NCBI GenBank assembly: GCA_012274445.1
Contig: JAAROD010000080.1
Location: 1,550,001 to 1,614,000 of the forward strand
DNA length: 64,000 bases
From: Sclerotiophoma versabilis
Taxonomy: Eukaryota > Ascomycota > Dothideomycetes > Pleosporales > Didymellaceae
Direction of reading: 5' to 3'
This document shows positions 32,906 to 44,704 of the stretch, piece by piece. Position 1 is the first letter of the stretch, and each line of letters starts with the position of its first letter. The notes under the pieces were generated by a model. It worked only from the letters and a program-made list of their open reading frames with translations. It was not told the DNA's origin and did not search any database. The position numbers were made by a program, and so were the translations under genes.

Positions 32906-35900
32906 GGCTACGAATCCGGAGGTTGTGCTGTGGTTAGTAGTCGGTCGTTTGGAATCGTGAGGCAGCTCAGAATGAATGTGCCCTTCGCTAAAGGATGGCC
33001 ACGCTAGCCTTTCCGGATATGGTTAGCACGCACATCGATATCGACGCGTCCCCAAGCCAACCACAGCAAGGCATCTGAACACCGCGAACATAGTACCTTG
33101 CACGCTGTAAAGTAGAGAAAGACCCAGATGCTCGCCAAGCGGTGTGAGCTAATCAACCCAATTCTTGAGGCTGTCTCGCATTCAAAAAAGCGATAACAAC
33201 TTCTGCACATGCTGCAGAACATTTGTTGTCTTGGTGCAGGTCTTTAACAATCGCATATGCGAGGTCTTCTTCAGAATCTTGTAACCCACTTCTTTTGCAA
33301 CGAGAGCAAGGTGATATGTCTGCAGTCGGTTTGTAGGTTGTTACAGCTTTGACATCTGTGTTATGCTTTGTGAGCTCCTGCACATGAAGCATGTCTCTCG
33401 CAGCATAGTTGAATTCATCCCACATGTCTTGAAGTCGCGAGAGCTTATGTGGTCTATTCCATGCATGTACGCCAGAGTAGTCGTTGCTCTTGCAGTACAT
33501 CTTACCAGTGTCTTAGGGATCACTCTAGCTCATCTGATGATAACCCCTGGAGCGATCACTACAACACTAATAAATGAGTACTACACACTATAACGGCATG
33601 ATGTCTTCCATCGTGGCAGTTTACCTGCTTGGCGTGTTTTCCCCCCTTCTTCGCTCAATGTACTGAGCTTGCCCGGATCAGTTTCCAGGATTAAGTTGAA
33701 GTCTTGTCCCTCGTATTATGTAATGACTTATAACTTCATCACATATCTACTACGCCCCTCGTACTGCTGTGGCGCACTGTCAGGAACGGGCATGCTCTCA
33801 AGAGAAGACCAAGCAGGGGTGCAGTACTCGAAGTTGAGAGGCGTGTGTGCGATGATTCCTGATGGTACTACACCTGCTGAAAGCTGCCCACGCCCACAGT
33901 CGGCTCTTGCCTTCTACGTCAGCTATGTTTACTTCTGGCTACCCCTACGCCAATCTCTCTTTACAGTGTCTCTTTTAGATCTGCTTCACGGCGACTGTCA
34001 TCATGTCGTCTCTAATACATGACTTCTTTCAGGGTGTTGAGGATGTCACCCTCCTGCTACAATCGACAGTTATCTGCACGTCTACAATCTCAGTTCTACA
34101 ACATCCCAGCGACTTTCCTCTCATCAATGTCAGACTTCAACGCAGGAGCTGCTAAATCTGGGCATTCGTATGTGAAACTTGGAGTGCATAAATCCTGTAC
34201 ACTGACACGCTGCCGAGCTCGACCGGTTTCCAGCAATGGCATCAATTTGTTGCATGTTAACAACTTACGGACACAGTTCTCACACAGGATGTGAAGGATC
34301 ATCTCCTGGCGAGATGAAGGTCACCTTTGCTCCTCCCAGCTTACACCGACAATAAGTGATGCAACGTCCCCAACAAGACAGGTTCACATTGAGTCCTGAG
34401 GATGCCAGCGCTGACTCTCCATGAGGTCTGTGCACGTCAACACCTGCTGTTTGGAGCCTGTCTTCGTTGAAGACAAGCATGCCACGCTCACTAGACAATT
34501 TTGACGATATAGTCTAGCCCAGGCACTAGTTTGGACAAGCTTCGGAGACAGAAATGGAATCTCCTACGTGTTGAGAGGTCGACGATATCATGCCGACTCC
34601 CAAATTTTTACGATCAACGTATAGGGCACTGTAAACTGTAAACTTCGAAGCGGTCGATCTCGATACTTTCCTTCGTGCCAGAGACCGGAGGATGATGACC
34701 TAGAGAAGCCCAATTGCCAAACTTTCTCATGCCCTCTGTACACCACTTGCCCAGCTCTCAGACACTCGTACTGGCTTATATGACCATGATCAAAGCACGT
34801 TTGTCACTGCGACCTGCGGCATGCGAGCATGGCCATCTGATTGCTGGAAAGGGACCAAATATAATCAACATATTTTTTCCAAGCCCAGTCGTTTAGAGAC
34901 GAGATAAGCACTCAAAGACGAAATACGCTCTGCTGAACATAGCAACATGCTGCTTCTGGAAAGAAACTCCCGATCACGTGTACCGCCTGGTTACAAGAAA
35001 CGCCCGGTCTAAAGCCACCGAAAAATCTCGAGGGCTATCGGTTTTTCTTTCAGCAACATGTTTGGACAGTGCGGTGGCTTTCAGCGAACGATTGCGACGA
35101 TTGACGTTGCTGTAATTGCGTCGTCGATATGTGGCCCTGGTCAAAGCTCAGGAGTGCACTTGCTCGCAACGGTTGCTGGGATTCGACGGCGTTCCAACGG
35201 CTCTATTTTCGATCTTTGATCTGGGTACCTGAGCGAACGTCACTGCAAATTAATAAGATTTGGGAGAGCGTGGTGCGGATCGTCCAGCCAGCCCTACGCC
35301 GCCCCTGTGGCTGTTGCTGGACTGTGGCGGTCTGGGTGTGCCTATTGTGATCGGTGAGAAAAACAGCAGCGCCACAGGTCAAGTCCTTACCCTTAAACGC
35401 TAGAAGCCGTTCCGCTCGACGTGGCTGTGCAAAACTTGGAGGAAACAAAAGGCTGCTGAGCCACCTGGTTCTCTTTTTCGAAATTCACCAGCCTCAACTT
35501 CCTGTCGGACACACATTTCAAGCTGCAAACGCCCACAATCACTCTTGATCTCAGACATCTTCAAAACGCTTGGCCAACGGTCTCGACCTTTATCGCACTT
35601 CTAATCGCCCACTTTTCCACCTGTTACATAACAGAAGTCTCTCCAGTCGCATGCGCCACAAGTGCCCGATCACACAGTTTCCAGAGATCGTGGCTTGGCC
35701 GTCATGCACCGAGCCTATGTTCGTCCGGAACGAGACGGCATCTCCGCGGTAAAAGCCACATCTCAACAGCCGTGGCACATATCTCGGCAGCAAGCATCCT
35801 AACCCAGACGCCAAGTGTGGCTGTTACGTGGCATTCATGTGGCTAATACGGTACAGTGACTTAGCTATAGACCATGGCGTCAAGCACCTGAGTCAAGCGT

Positions 35901-37481
35901 CAGCGAACATCGACGGTCAGCCACAAGCTTGGGCGAAAACCCATTTGAATGTCTCCAGGCTAGAAGTTCCATGCAGGACTCTAACCATACTTGCAAATTT
36001 GCCCGAGCAGGGAGTGTGCTCGGTGCGACGGGGCAGTCGCTTGCGGAGCGTCCGAAAAAGGGAGTGACATCATTGTGATCACAGCAGACGATGACGATGA
36101 AAAGACTACTGGTAGAGTCTGATCTTCCCCAGAGTTCGCTGGCCCTTCGGCTTACCTTCTCAACACCGGCGGAGACAGCAATTCTGTTCGCTTCTTTTAT
36201 GGCAAGATTGGCGGAACAAAAGGCGTCTCCGGGGAATGCGCAACGCACACGTCGCAGCCAATACTTTCGGCCTACCAACTAGGGCATAAAAGTATTGAGC
36301 TGACTCCCAAGCGGACCAGCGGACCCACCGCACAATTCTGAAAGCTCGGCGTCATTACCATCGCCTCCAGCCGACTGATCACGTTCAGGTTGCGAGCGCC
36401 CATTCACGCGGCATCCTGCATCGTTTGCTAGGCATCTTTAACATTTTTGTCGTGACTTGGCGCGCGGAGTTCCAAGGCTGCCGCCGTAAGGTACCAAGGC
36501 AACTGGCGGGAATGCCAGGAATGTGCGACGTTCAACCTCGGACGGTGACCAACCGCATGAGGCTAAGACCCACCAGCCTCAAATTAAGCCACGCTGTCAC
36601 AAACTGTGGCCGGCGCTACGACGCGAGGGCTGGTGAAAGTGGAGGTGCACATGTCGGAGCTTGTCTTGAATCACGCCCCGAGACGAAGCCCACGTCTGGG
36701 GGAGGAATTCACAGCCTCCTCTTGGCTACATGACATCGTCTGCTGTACCCACAGCAGGAGCTGGTGATTTCATCCGATTTGCTGATCGATGCTGCAAACA
36801 GAGGCTTTAGAGCGCGCGAGGAATCATGGGATGAGCAAATGCTGCATTGGTGCCAATCAGGCCCGTCAAAGTACGCCTGATTGACCCGACAGCGTCTGCA
36901 TGATCCACGCCGCGCCGATAACTCCAAGGATCAAGGCTTTCTTGACTGGTCTTGGAGTGGCGTGGGTGGCGCCTTGTTTTGGGACCTTCCTAACGTCTCG
37001 CTCCCAGCAATCGCATGACGCCACAGCTTACAATAAGCGAATGGCTGTGCTCTCTCACTTGGCGGTGTGGTGGTGCAGCTCCCGCTGTCTTGTGCTAGGC
37101 CTCATTGCGCAAATGAACGATGCCGGAGCCAGTTGAAGACACGAAGAATACGCTTGGAAATGAGCAGGCTGGCCTGTCTTCCCAAATGTCTGAGACGCTC
37201 GGCAAGTCTCTGGTATGCTGCTCGCATCCACAACAGCAGCCGCGAACCCTTGGCCTGCTTCCTCGTGGTGCACAGGCGGATTGCTCGGCGGAAATAACGC
37301 GACTCGGTTCTGTTGCTCAAGGGCGGGACGACTGCCATGGAACGGCGCTAAGACGCTCTCCATCAGAATCCTATTCCTTGGACCCACCTCTCCGCCGCTG
37401 ACTGACCCTGTCCTGACACTCAAGCCATTTACTCTTAGGCGCAGCACCCCCCAGCCACAGTCATGCTCCCCAACTGTCGCC
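32906..37481. other. 4.6-kb gene-poor region
   Basis: Contains the uL13 promoter at the left and the long upstream region of the Zn2Cys6 gene at the right. On the minus strand, 34498-34280, 34302-34096 and 33500-33153 hold open frames with Cys pairs (HILCENCVRKLL, SPCSRCKRSG) and believable amino acid composition, but no family is recognised and I could not splice them into one gene. From 35.1 to 37.4 kb nothing coding is seen; a long 5' UTR of the downstream regulator may lie there. Confidence 0.35.
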
Positions 37482-40400
37482 ATGGCCTCCCCAAAGCTCA
37501 CAACAGCTGATGGCCAGAACACAGGCTCCGGCCTTTCTGGTCAGTATGACACCTCACCTCATTCAGACAGCCCAGAAATTGCAGAGGATCAATCTCCAGT
37601 AAATGATGCCGCCGAAGACCAGGGGCCAAAGCCACAGCCTCTGCAAAAGAGGCGGCGTGTAACCCGCGCATGCGACGAGTGTCGACGCAAGAAAATCAAG
37701 TGCGATGGGAAACAGCCGTGCACTCATTGTACGGTTTACAGCTATGGTAAGCTTTACAAGTCTTCCCTTGTTATTTGTTTTCGCGCCGACTGGCACTGAC
37801 TTCAAGTGTAGAATGGTAGATTCGCCCAACCGCTCGCTCCCACCCTTGATTACTGACAGCCTTTTAGCACGTACGATCAACCGTCCAACCGTAGGCGAAA
37901 TGCAACACCACAGTACATTGAGGCTCTTGAGAGCCAATTGAAGCGTGCCAAAGCTCTATTGCACGTTGTATTTCCAACCATAGACCTGAACGATCCTAAC
38001 ATCGACGCCTACCTTCAGAATGGAATGCTGCCACAACTACCAGTAGCGGCGCCACGTCCCCCAGTGATGCCTACTGACCCACGTTTGTCGCATCACCACA
38101 CCAACCCACAGGCTGAGGCTGCGGATGACTCCCACCTGGAAGCAATGGTTAAAGCAACAGGTCAACTGGATCTGGATGAAGAAGGGAACTGGGACTATCA
38201 CGGCCACTCCTCAGGGCTCAGTTTCATGAGAGGACTGCGACAATTCGGAGATATGTTTCAAGTGCCACCAGATTCCTCGCCATCTCTGAAGCACCGTAAC
38301 ATGTCCGTAGATCCTCCCTCGCCATCCTCGACGAGATCTCCTGCTGCATCCTCAACTGCGCTGCCATCTGGGACGGAGCTTCCAACCAAGAAGGAAGCTA
38401 TTGGCTTGTGCGAGAATGCCATTATCGATGCTGGTGCGATGCAAAGGGTTGTCCATTTGCCAACCTTCTACAAGCAACTTGATCGCATGTACGATATTCC
38501 TGCCGAAAACTACACAAACGCAGAGCACAGTTTCCTTCCTTTGTTGTATGCTGTGCTGGCGCTGGGCAAATTGTTTTCACGAGGCGAGCACCATCTGGAT
38601 AAATCGGACTACGAGACAGTGGTAGACGAAGGGTGAGTTCGAAAACATTTTGGCGATAATTCCAGCAACTAACATTGGAAAAGTTTTCGATACTTCAAGG
38701 CTTCTCGCCAACTGCTCGATATCACCGACTGTCGCGACCTGACGTCCCTACAAGCGATCGTTTTTATGATACAATTCCTACAGTCATCGGCCAAGCTCAG
38801 CACCTGCTATGCTTACATTGGAGTTGCTCTACGATCAGCTTTACGCATGGGCTTACACCGTTCATTCAACGGCAGCTTCAACCCCATTGAGGCCGAAACT
38901 CGCAAGCGCCTCTTCTGGGTCATTCGACGGATGGATACATACGTGGGTGCTATGCTTGGACTTCCCCGATTTTTGGAAGATGAGGACATCGACCAAGATT
39001 TCCCTATCGAGGTGGATGACGAGTTCATCACTGAAACTGAGATCTTACCCATGCCTGAGGGAAGCATTTCTGTGATGTCAGCCTTCAACGCTCACACAAG
39101 GATCGTGCAAGTGCTCAGCAAGATCTGCAAATATGTCTACCCCATCAAGGGTACTCAGTCTGGTGGCAAGAATTCCGTAACATACACAGTCAAGTACTCC
39201 AAGATTCGCGAACTTGAGCAAGATCTGGCAAAGTGGCTGGATGAGCTGCCCATGGCCTTGAAGCCTGGCGGCGAAGCACCGCATATCATCATCAGGTCCG
39301 TCTGTCAACTCATTGCATCTCTAATCAGCGCTGACTTCTTCTCAGAGTGCAACAACTGCTCCGCATGGCTTTTGGACACGCTCAACTTCTGCTATATCGC
39401 CCCTTCCTACACTACGTATCATCGACGTACAAAGACAACACGACCGATCAGCGAGCGTTCGCATGCGCTTCAGCATGTGTGAGTGTCTCACGCAACATCA
39501 TTCATATCACCTCTGAAATGAGGCGACGCGGCCTGTTGGCTGGAGCGTACTGGTTCTCCATGTACACGACATTCTTCGCCATTGTTTCAATTTTGTATTT
39601 TGTCTTGGAGAATCCGAACAGTTCCACCAGCCTCGAGCTACTACGTGATGCAGCAGAGGGCAAAGAAGTACTCGCGTACTTTGCCAAGAGGAGCATGGCA
39701 GCCGATAGGTGCAGTTCAGCACTCAAGGTAAGTGTTTCTCGGACAGTCAACAATAGCAATAACAGTACGCATACTGACTCTTTCTGCAGTCCATGTTCGA
39801 AAGACTGCCTGAAGCACTCAAGCAAGGAAGCAAACAAGGAAGAGAGCTTCCAGAATCAAGGAAGCGTCGCCAAGATAGCTCACCACAGTCGCTTGGGTCG
39901 AGACCGCAGCTTCTCGAAAGCGATCTGACACTACCAACTCGAGCTAGCACCTTCCCTGAGAGTCACTCTGATTCTAAGCGTACCGCTCCTGGCCCATCTT
40001 TGCCCATCTCTCAATCACACTACGCCAGCCTTGGATTGGACTCGTCTTTCAACTCACCATCACCATCGAACGCAGACTTCTTCGACGCAGTACCTGGTCT
40101 TACGCCCACATCTTCTAATGCAAGCCTAGGGCAGTTCGGAGCTCTGCCAAATCGCCCTTCATTCCCGCCTACGCCTTTATCCAACTCGTTCACAGATCCC
40201 TCGGGTCTGAACGTTCCAATCTCGGACATCTCGACTATGATGTTCCCTTCCGCGGATCCTCTGGCCTATCCGAACCCGCCAATGACCACATTCGAAAACA
40301 AGCACGCGCAAAATTTCGATCGCAGGCTTGAATCTTCGTCGGTGGTTGGTTCCACTTCTGGCATCGACATAAAATCTTATCCTACCATGTTCGCACCGAG

Positions 40401-40695
40401 CAGTATGCCTGCGGGCCCTCCAAGACGCCACGAAAATGAGGCACAGCTTTTTGGTCCCATGCCCATGTACTTGATGCAGGCTGCACAGGCTCAGAGAGTG
40501 CATCCTCTTCACTCTGGCAGCCCCAGCATGCACCACATCCCCGGTCAGAATATGCAGTTTGACGAACTGCTCAATCAGGAAGAGTGGGCGCAGACGTTCA
40601 TGGATCCTGGCATGGGATTGCCTAGCTCGAGGACGCCGTTTGGTGGAACTACGCAGTTTCAGCCGCCTGGAGCAGGATTAAGTGGCTGGCGATGA
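37482..40695 (+). CDS. Zn2Cys6 transcription factor with fungal-specific TF domain
   Basis: Nuclear DNA-binding regulator of the Gal4 class. Six exons: 37482-37746, 37812-37815, 37868-38632, 38684-39295, 39346-39727 and 39790-40695, total 977 residues. Start ATG has context GTCGCCATGG. The zinc cluster is CDECRRKKIKC-DGKQPC-THCTVYSYEC (Cys 64, 67, 74, 80, 83, 90), followed by TYDQPSNRRRNATPQYIEAL and a leucine-rich dimerisation helix. The fungal_trans middle domain spans roughly 240-620 (FRYFKASRQLLDIT, AYIGVALRSALRMGLHRS, RKRLFWVIRRMDTYVGAMLG). The C-terminal 300 residues are Ser/Pro/Gln-rich and probably activating. Exon 2 is only 4 nt long and supplies part of Glu89 and Cys90. The sequence type is often annotated as xylanolytic-activator-like; I give no symbol because the target pathway is not shown. 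Confidence 0.92.
37812..37815 (+). other. 4-nt microexon (AATG) of the Zn2Cys6 gene
   Basis: Flanked by a 65-bp intron (GTAAGC, branch-like CTGAC, GTGTAG) and a 52-bp intron (GTAGAT, branch-like CTGAC, TTTTAG). Joining TAT-G + AATG + C-ACG gives Tyr-Glu-Cys-Thr, which completes the zinc cluster with its sixth cysteine in the correct spacing; skipping it shifts the frame. Confidence 0.8.
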
Positions 40696-41876
40696 GGTCG
40701 TTCGCTGACTATGATCGCTAAGGTCAATGCTGTGACTTACGATCAGGGCACAGTCCATGAGTGGAGACATCCAAAGTAACATGCATCTGCAGATTCTCAA
40801 TATGCATATTCAGATGGTGCAGCTCTTAGCATGAGACCTTCTTTGCAGCATCGAGATGATTAGGGGTCCAATCGAGAGGACAAATCCACACGGAACCTTC
40901 CTATGACACTCAAATACGCATAGGAAACGACGATCCATTGGAGTACCGCTCTCTAGGCGAGTTCGCGAACCACGAACTATTCAGCACCTGCTCGACGACA
41001 TAAAGGGTCACAAAAAAAGCACACTTGCAGCAACCGCTCAAAATGCAACCGGCCTTCCTTCATACCAACACCCTCTCCATAGCATGACGATGTCCGGACA
41101 TGGACTCGCTTGAAAGCATGATACCCACGGTCGACAACGGGCTGGTACCGGATTTTCAGTTCTTTGCCAGCGCTTCTTCCGTGTAGGCCTTCCAAATTCG
41201 CATTATCATGGCGCTCTGGGCGTTTCACCTAACCCGTCTTTGTTGTCCGTCTTTGTTGTTTTTGTTGTTTTTGAGCGGCATCTAGCAGGTTCACGGCGTT
41301 GGGTACACATCTTGTTTCGAGTCTTTTTGAATTTTTATACCCGGTGAGGGGGGTTGGAAGGGGCAAATGGGGATGACACTGAATTCACGAGTCAAACTCA
41401 TGCCAATGGAGGACAATGAGAGGAGCTGCCAGTCTCTTTCAATATAACAGACATGAATGTAGCAATAGACAAAAGAAAGCAATAACCTCAATACATAGCC
41501 CCACATTCCACTAGTCTCAATGCATGGGTGATATCTGTCGTGGCCTCAGGCACGCCTAGAGTATACCTGCAGTGATCAGATCTGTCCTCAGAAGATAAAA
41601 GAAGACAAGGAAAGTGTATACCTGGGGTTAGCGTGCTGTAAGAGGCTAGCGACACCAGCCACAGCCGCAGAAAATCAGTACAACGTCATCGGTTCCTGTC
41701 AAACTCCACGCGCACACAACCAAGGTTGTTGTTCTTCTGTAAACCACGATCCGTTCATCTCTGGCACCCCGCGACGCATGTCTTAATCGGCACGCAAATC
41801 TCTCTTTACTTTCCCCTCATATACCTCTGAGCGCTGCCTTGCACCTCCACTACCTACGTTCGCACAATCCACAACG
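40696..41876. other. intergenic
   Basis: 3' flank of the Zn2Cys6 gene and upstream region of the FIT/Scs3 gene. Minus-strand frames at 40977-41228 and 41291-41506 have no motifs or supporting structure. Confidence 0.45.
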
Positions 41877-42872
41877 ATGGCGGCCCGCCGTAAACACACC
41901 TACACAGCCGTCTCCGAGAGTAACGGCTCAGCACCCATAACCGCCGGCATGCCAGGCAGCGCCACCAAGCCCCTCACTGCCAGCGCGCGCCGCTCGCCCT
42001 TCCTTCCCACCCGCCTTGAAGCGCTCCTCGTCTCTATCTACCCCACGACACTCCTCATGGGCAGCATTATCAGCACTATATCGCCTGCGTCCCGCGCCGC
42101 ACCTTACTCTGCAGACTCGCAATCGCATCTGCCTGAGTTCGCGCCCAGCTATTTCGCGCTAAAGAAGAATGTGTTCAACGTCTACTTCGTCAAGGTTGGA
42201 TGGTTCTGGACGACCCTGGCGTTTGCCATGTTTGTGCTCATGCATCCCAGCTTTGGGCGCGGACTATCTGCGAGAAGGGTCAGGGCGGTGTTGCGGTATG
42301 GGCTCGTCACGACGTGGTGGGTGTTTGTCACGCAGTGGTTCTTCGGCCCGCCCATAATCGATCGCGGATTCAAACTCACGGGCGGTGCGTGCGAGTTGGC
42401 GCGGGATCCGAATGCAAGGGCAGAAATGAGCGATACAAAAGAGTTCATCACGGCCGCGACGTGTAAGGCTGTCGGTGGAAGCTGGAAGGGTGGTCACGAT
42501 ATCTCCGGCCACGTCTTCCTTCTTATTCTGGGTTCTTCGCTGCTCTGGCTAGAGTTTCTTCCTGCGTTGACGCGCACTGAGGGTTTGCGCGACGGTCGAC
42601 TCATCACACTGTCGGACGGCAAGGTTGCGAGTGTCGCGGTTGAGAAGGAGGACCAGAAGGCCGAGGGTGAGGCGACAGCCAGGGGCGTTAAGTTTGCGCT
42701 TGGAGTTGCGGCGCTGATGTGGTGGATGCTGCTTATGACGGCTGCATACTTCCACACTTGGTTCGAGAAGTTCACTGGCTTGATTGTTGCTTTTGCAGGG
42801 CTGTATACAGTCTACTTTGCGCCGAGGGGTGTGCCGGCCATGAGGGCGTACTTGGGTATGCCCGGTGTGTAA
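41877..42872 (+). CDS. SCS3: FIT family ER protein (Scs3/FITM2-like, acyl-CoA diphosphatase)
   Basis: Fat storage-inducing transmembrane protein: ER membrane enzyme related to lipid phosphatases that cleaves acyl-CoA and supports lipid droplet budding and phospholipid homeostasis. Intronless, 331 residues. Six membrane helices are visible (LLVSIYPTTLLMGSIIST, WFWTTLAFAMFVLMHPSF, YGLVTTWWVFVTQWFFG, HVFLLILGSSLLWLEFLPAL, GVAALMWWMLLMTAAYFH, GLIVAFAGLYTVYF). The two family histidines are in HDISGHVFLL and in YFHTWFEKFTG. GGSWKGGHDISGH before the fourth helix is the diagnostic block. The N-terminal about 40 residues are polar and low-complexity, as in yeast Scs3 relatives. Confidence 0.9.
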   Translation: MAARRKHTYTAVSESNGSAPITAGMPGSATKPLTASARRSPFLPTRLEALLVSIYPTTLLMGSIISTISPASRAAPYSADSQSHLPEFAPSYFALKKNVFNVYFVKVGWFWTTLAFAMFVLMHPSFGRGLSARRVRAVLRYGLVTTWWVFVTQWFFGPPIIDRGFKLTGGACELARDPNARAEMSDTKEFITAATCKAVGGSWKGGHDISGHVFLLILGSSLLWLEFLPALTRTEGLRDGRLITLSDGKVASVAVEKEDQKAEGEATARGVKFALGVAALMWWMLLMTAAYFHTWFEKFTGLIVAFAGLYTVYFAPRGVPAMRAYLGMPGV

Positions 42873-43762
42873 GACGGGATGATTATTCGATAGACAAGCG
42901 CCTGTCAACGGACACGCTGAACGAAGACATGGCGTGAGCGTTTGTGTTTTACCCAGCGAAAGCAACGCATGCAGTGGGTGGATTACATAAGGCTGTCCTT
43001 GTCTCACAGGTATTTACGACTGAGCATGATAGTTCATATGTCTTTTTTTTAGTGTACAACTAACCCGTAATCACGAAATTCCAGTTCATCACATGTTGAT
43101 ATCCCTATCGTTGCTTCGCCGGCGTAGTCCTCTGTATTCTCCATCGCCAGTCACTATTTCGTCACCCCCAGTGGTCTCCACGTCGCACCAGCATGCAAGA
43201 ATAGAAGTGTGCAAGTTGATATTTGTACAAGTCGAGCAATTGACATGGCAGGGAAGCCGGTTCGACCTTTGGCGACAACAACCCGTACAGAGCCTATCGA
43301 GTGGCTGTAGTCTATCTTAAACACGAACCACAGGTTCGCCAACCCACCACAGGTTCGCCAACCCACCACTTGTGAATTGATGGACACACTGTTAGTGAGG
43401 TAGGTGCGAGAGAGCAACGAGCAACATACCAATGCCAGGCCTAGGCTTCACCACGTGCGTGGACATTCTTGCTGTCGGGATCTTACGTACTCGATGCTGG
43501 GTGTATGACGACTGAGATATGAGGGAGGAACAGAACCTTGGTTGACATGAATGTCGAGAGCGAGGACTTCTTGATGAACGCTTACCACAACGCTGAAGCT
43601 ACGAGATACAAAACCAGCTCACGCCTATATGAGTATTGGTTTACTTCGGACCAAGTCAAGGAAATGAAACAGGGATATTGACGAAATGCTACTCACCAGA
43701 ACTACCTTGCCGTCCGCTGCCTCTTGACGAAAAGCAGATTCGTCAATGCGCCCTCCTCACGC
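42873..43762. other. intergenic with 19-bp tandem repeat
   Basis: Between convergent stop codons of SCS3 (+) and the BTB-like gene (-). No gene is supported; the repeat at 43327-43368 is the only structure seen. Confidence 0.5.
43327..43368. repeat. 19-bp tandem repeat, just over two copies
   Basis: The unit CCACAGGTTCGCCAACCCA occurs twice in direct succession (starts at 43328 and 43347). Confidence 0.85.
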
Positions 43763-44704
43763 TCAACAGCCACGAGGAGGTTGCTTCCCGAACGCCTTGA
43801 CGTACCACTTCTTCTCCGCAGCAGTCATAACGCGGTCGAGTCCGGAAGCTCGTATCTTCGCAAGACAGGCCTGACGCATCGCGCTGTCGTAGGCAGTACG
43901 CTTCCTCTCCCCCGCGCGGCGCTCTGCCGCCTGCAGCTCCACGCGGCGGATTCTATCTTGCTCGCTCCGCTCCTTCTCTTCCGCGGCGCTCTGGACCCGC
44001 TCAAGCTGCTCATCATGCCACTGCAACGTCTCAACAATAGCGGTGTTGAGAACCGGGCGGTCGGCGCAGTACTGCGCGAACACATCTGGATCAGCAAACT
44101 CCTCGCCCCGGACCGTGGCCGAGAGCTTGTCCACCATGTTCCTCCACAGCCGCCAGTGGGTCACGGAGAAGTGCAGGACTGCGTCGATTTCATCGTATCC
44201 GGGAACGGAATGGGAGAGGTATGCAGTCATGCGGCGGAAGATGTGGCCGGTGTATTTTGTCATTCCTAGGCGCAGTGATGCCTGGCAGACGGCGAGCGAG
44301 TTTTACACCGTCATGTTGTTGCGCAGACGTATTGGGACCTTCTTACTACGTGCAACGTCGACGAGGTGCTGGATGAGCGTCATCACGCCAGTCGGGTCGG
44401 TGTCGGGTGGGAGGCTGATGAGGCCGTTGTAGAGAAGATCTGGAACGCATTCCGATGTGGCTCGAAGAAGAGGAAGGGGGATAGTGCCAATCCGGTAGCC
44501 ATTGATGTAGATGAGTATGAGCGGGCCTTGAAGAAGGGCATGCCGTACGCGCTTGGGCTCCTTGCGGATGTCAATGTCTGCAGGAGCTGGGCCGGGGGAG
44601 GTAGTATGCTCGGCTTTACCGGGCAGGAACTCCACGAAGGTAGGCTTGCGAGCGCTGGCGTTGGCCATAGAAGGCGTGCTGGAGATAATCGTAGAATCAG
44701 ACAT
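43763..44704 (-). pseudogene. BTB/POZ-like fungal protein interrupted by one in-frame stop
   Basis: One reading frame runs from the ATG at 44704 to 43763 (314 codons with its final stop), broken only by a TAA at 44305-44303 (codon 134). Before it: KRVRHALLQGPLILIYINGY, GLISLPPDTDPTGVMTLIQHLVD. After it, without frame change: NSLAVCQASLRLGMTKYTGH, then an HIFRRMTAYLSHSVPGYDE helix region, and a basic/acidic coiled-coil-like tail rich in Glu, Arg and Gln. LGMxKYTxHI is the usual spot after the BTB fold in a large uncharacterised fungal group, so both halves belong to one protein. A 27-nt or 43-nt intron around the stop is too short or shifts frame. Either a nonsense allele, recent pseudogene, stop readthrough or a sequence error. 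Confidence 0.65.
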
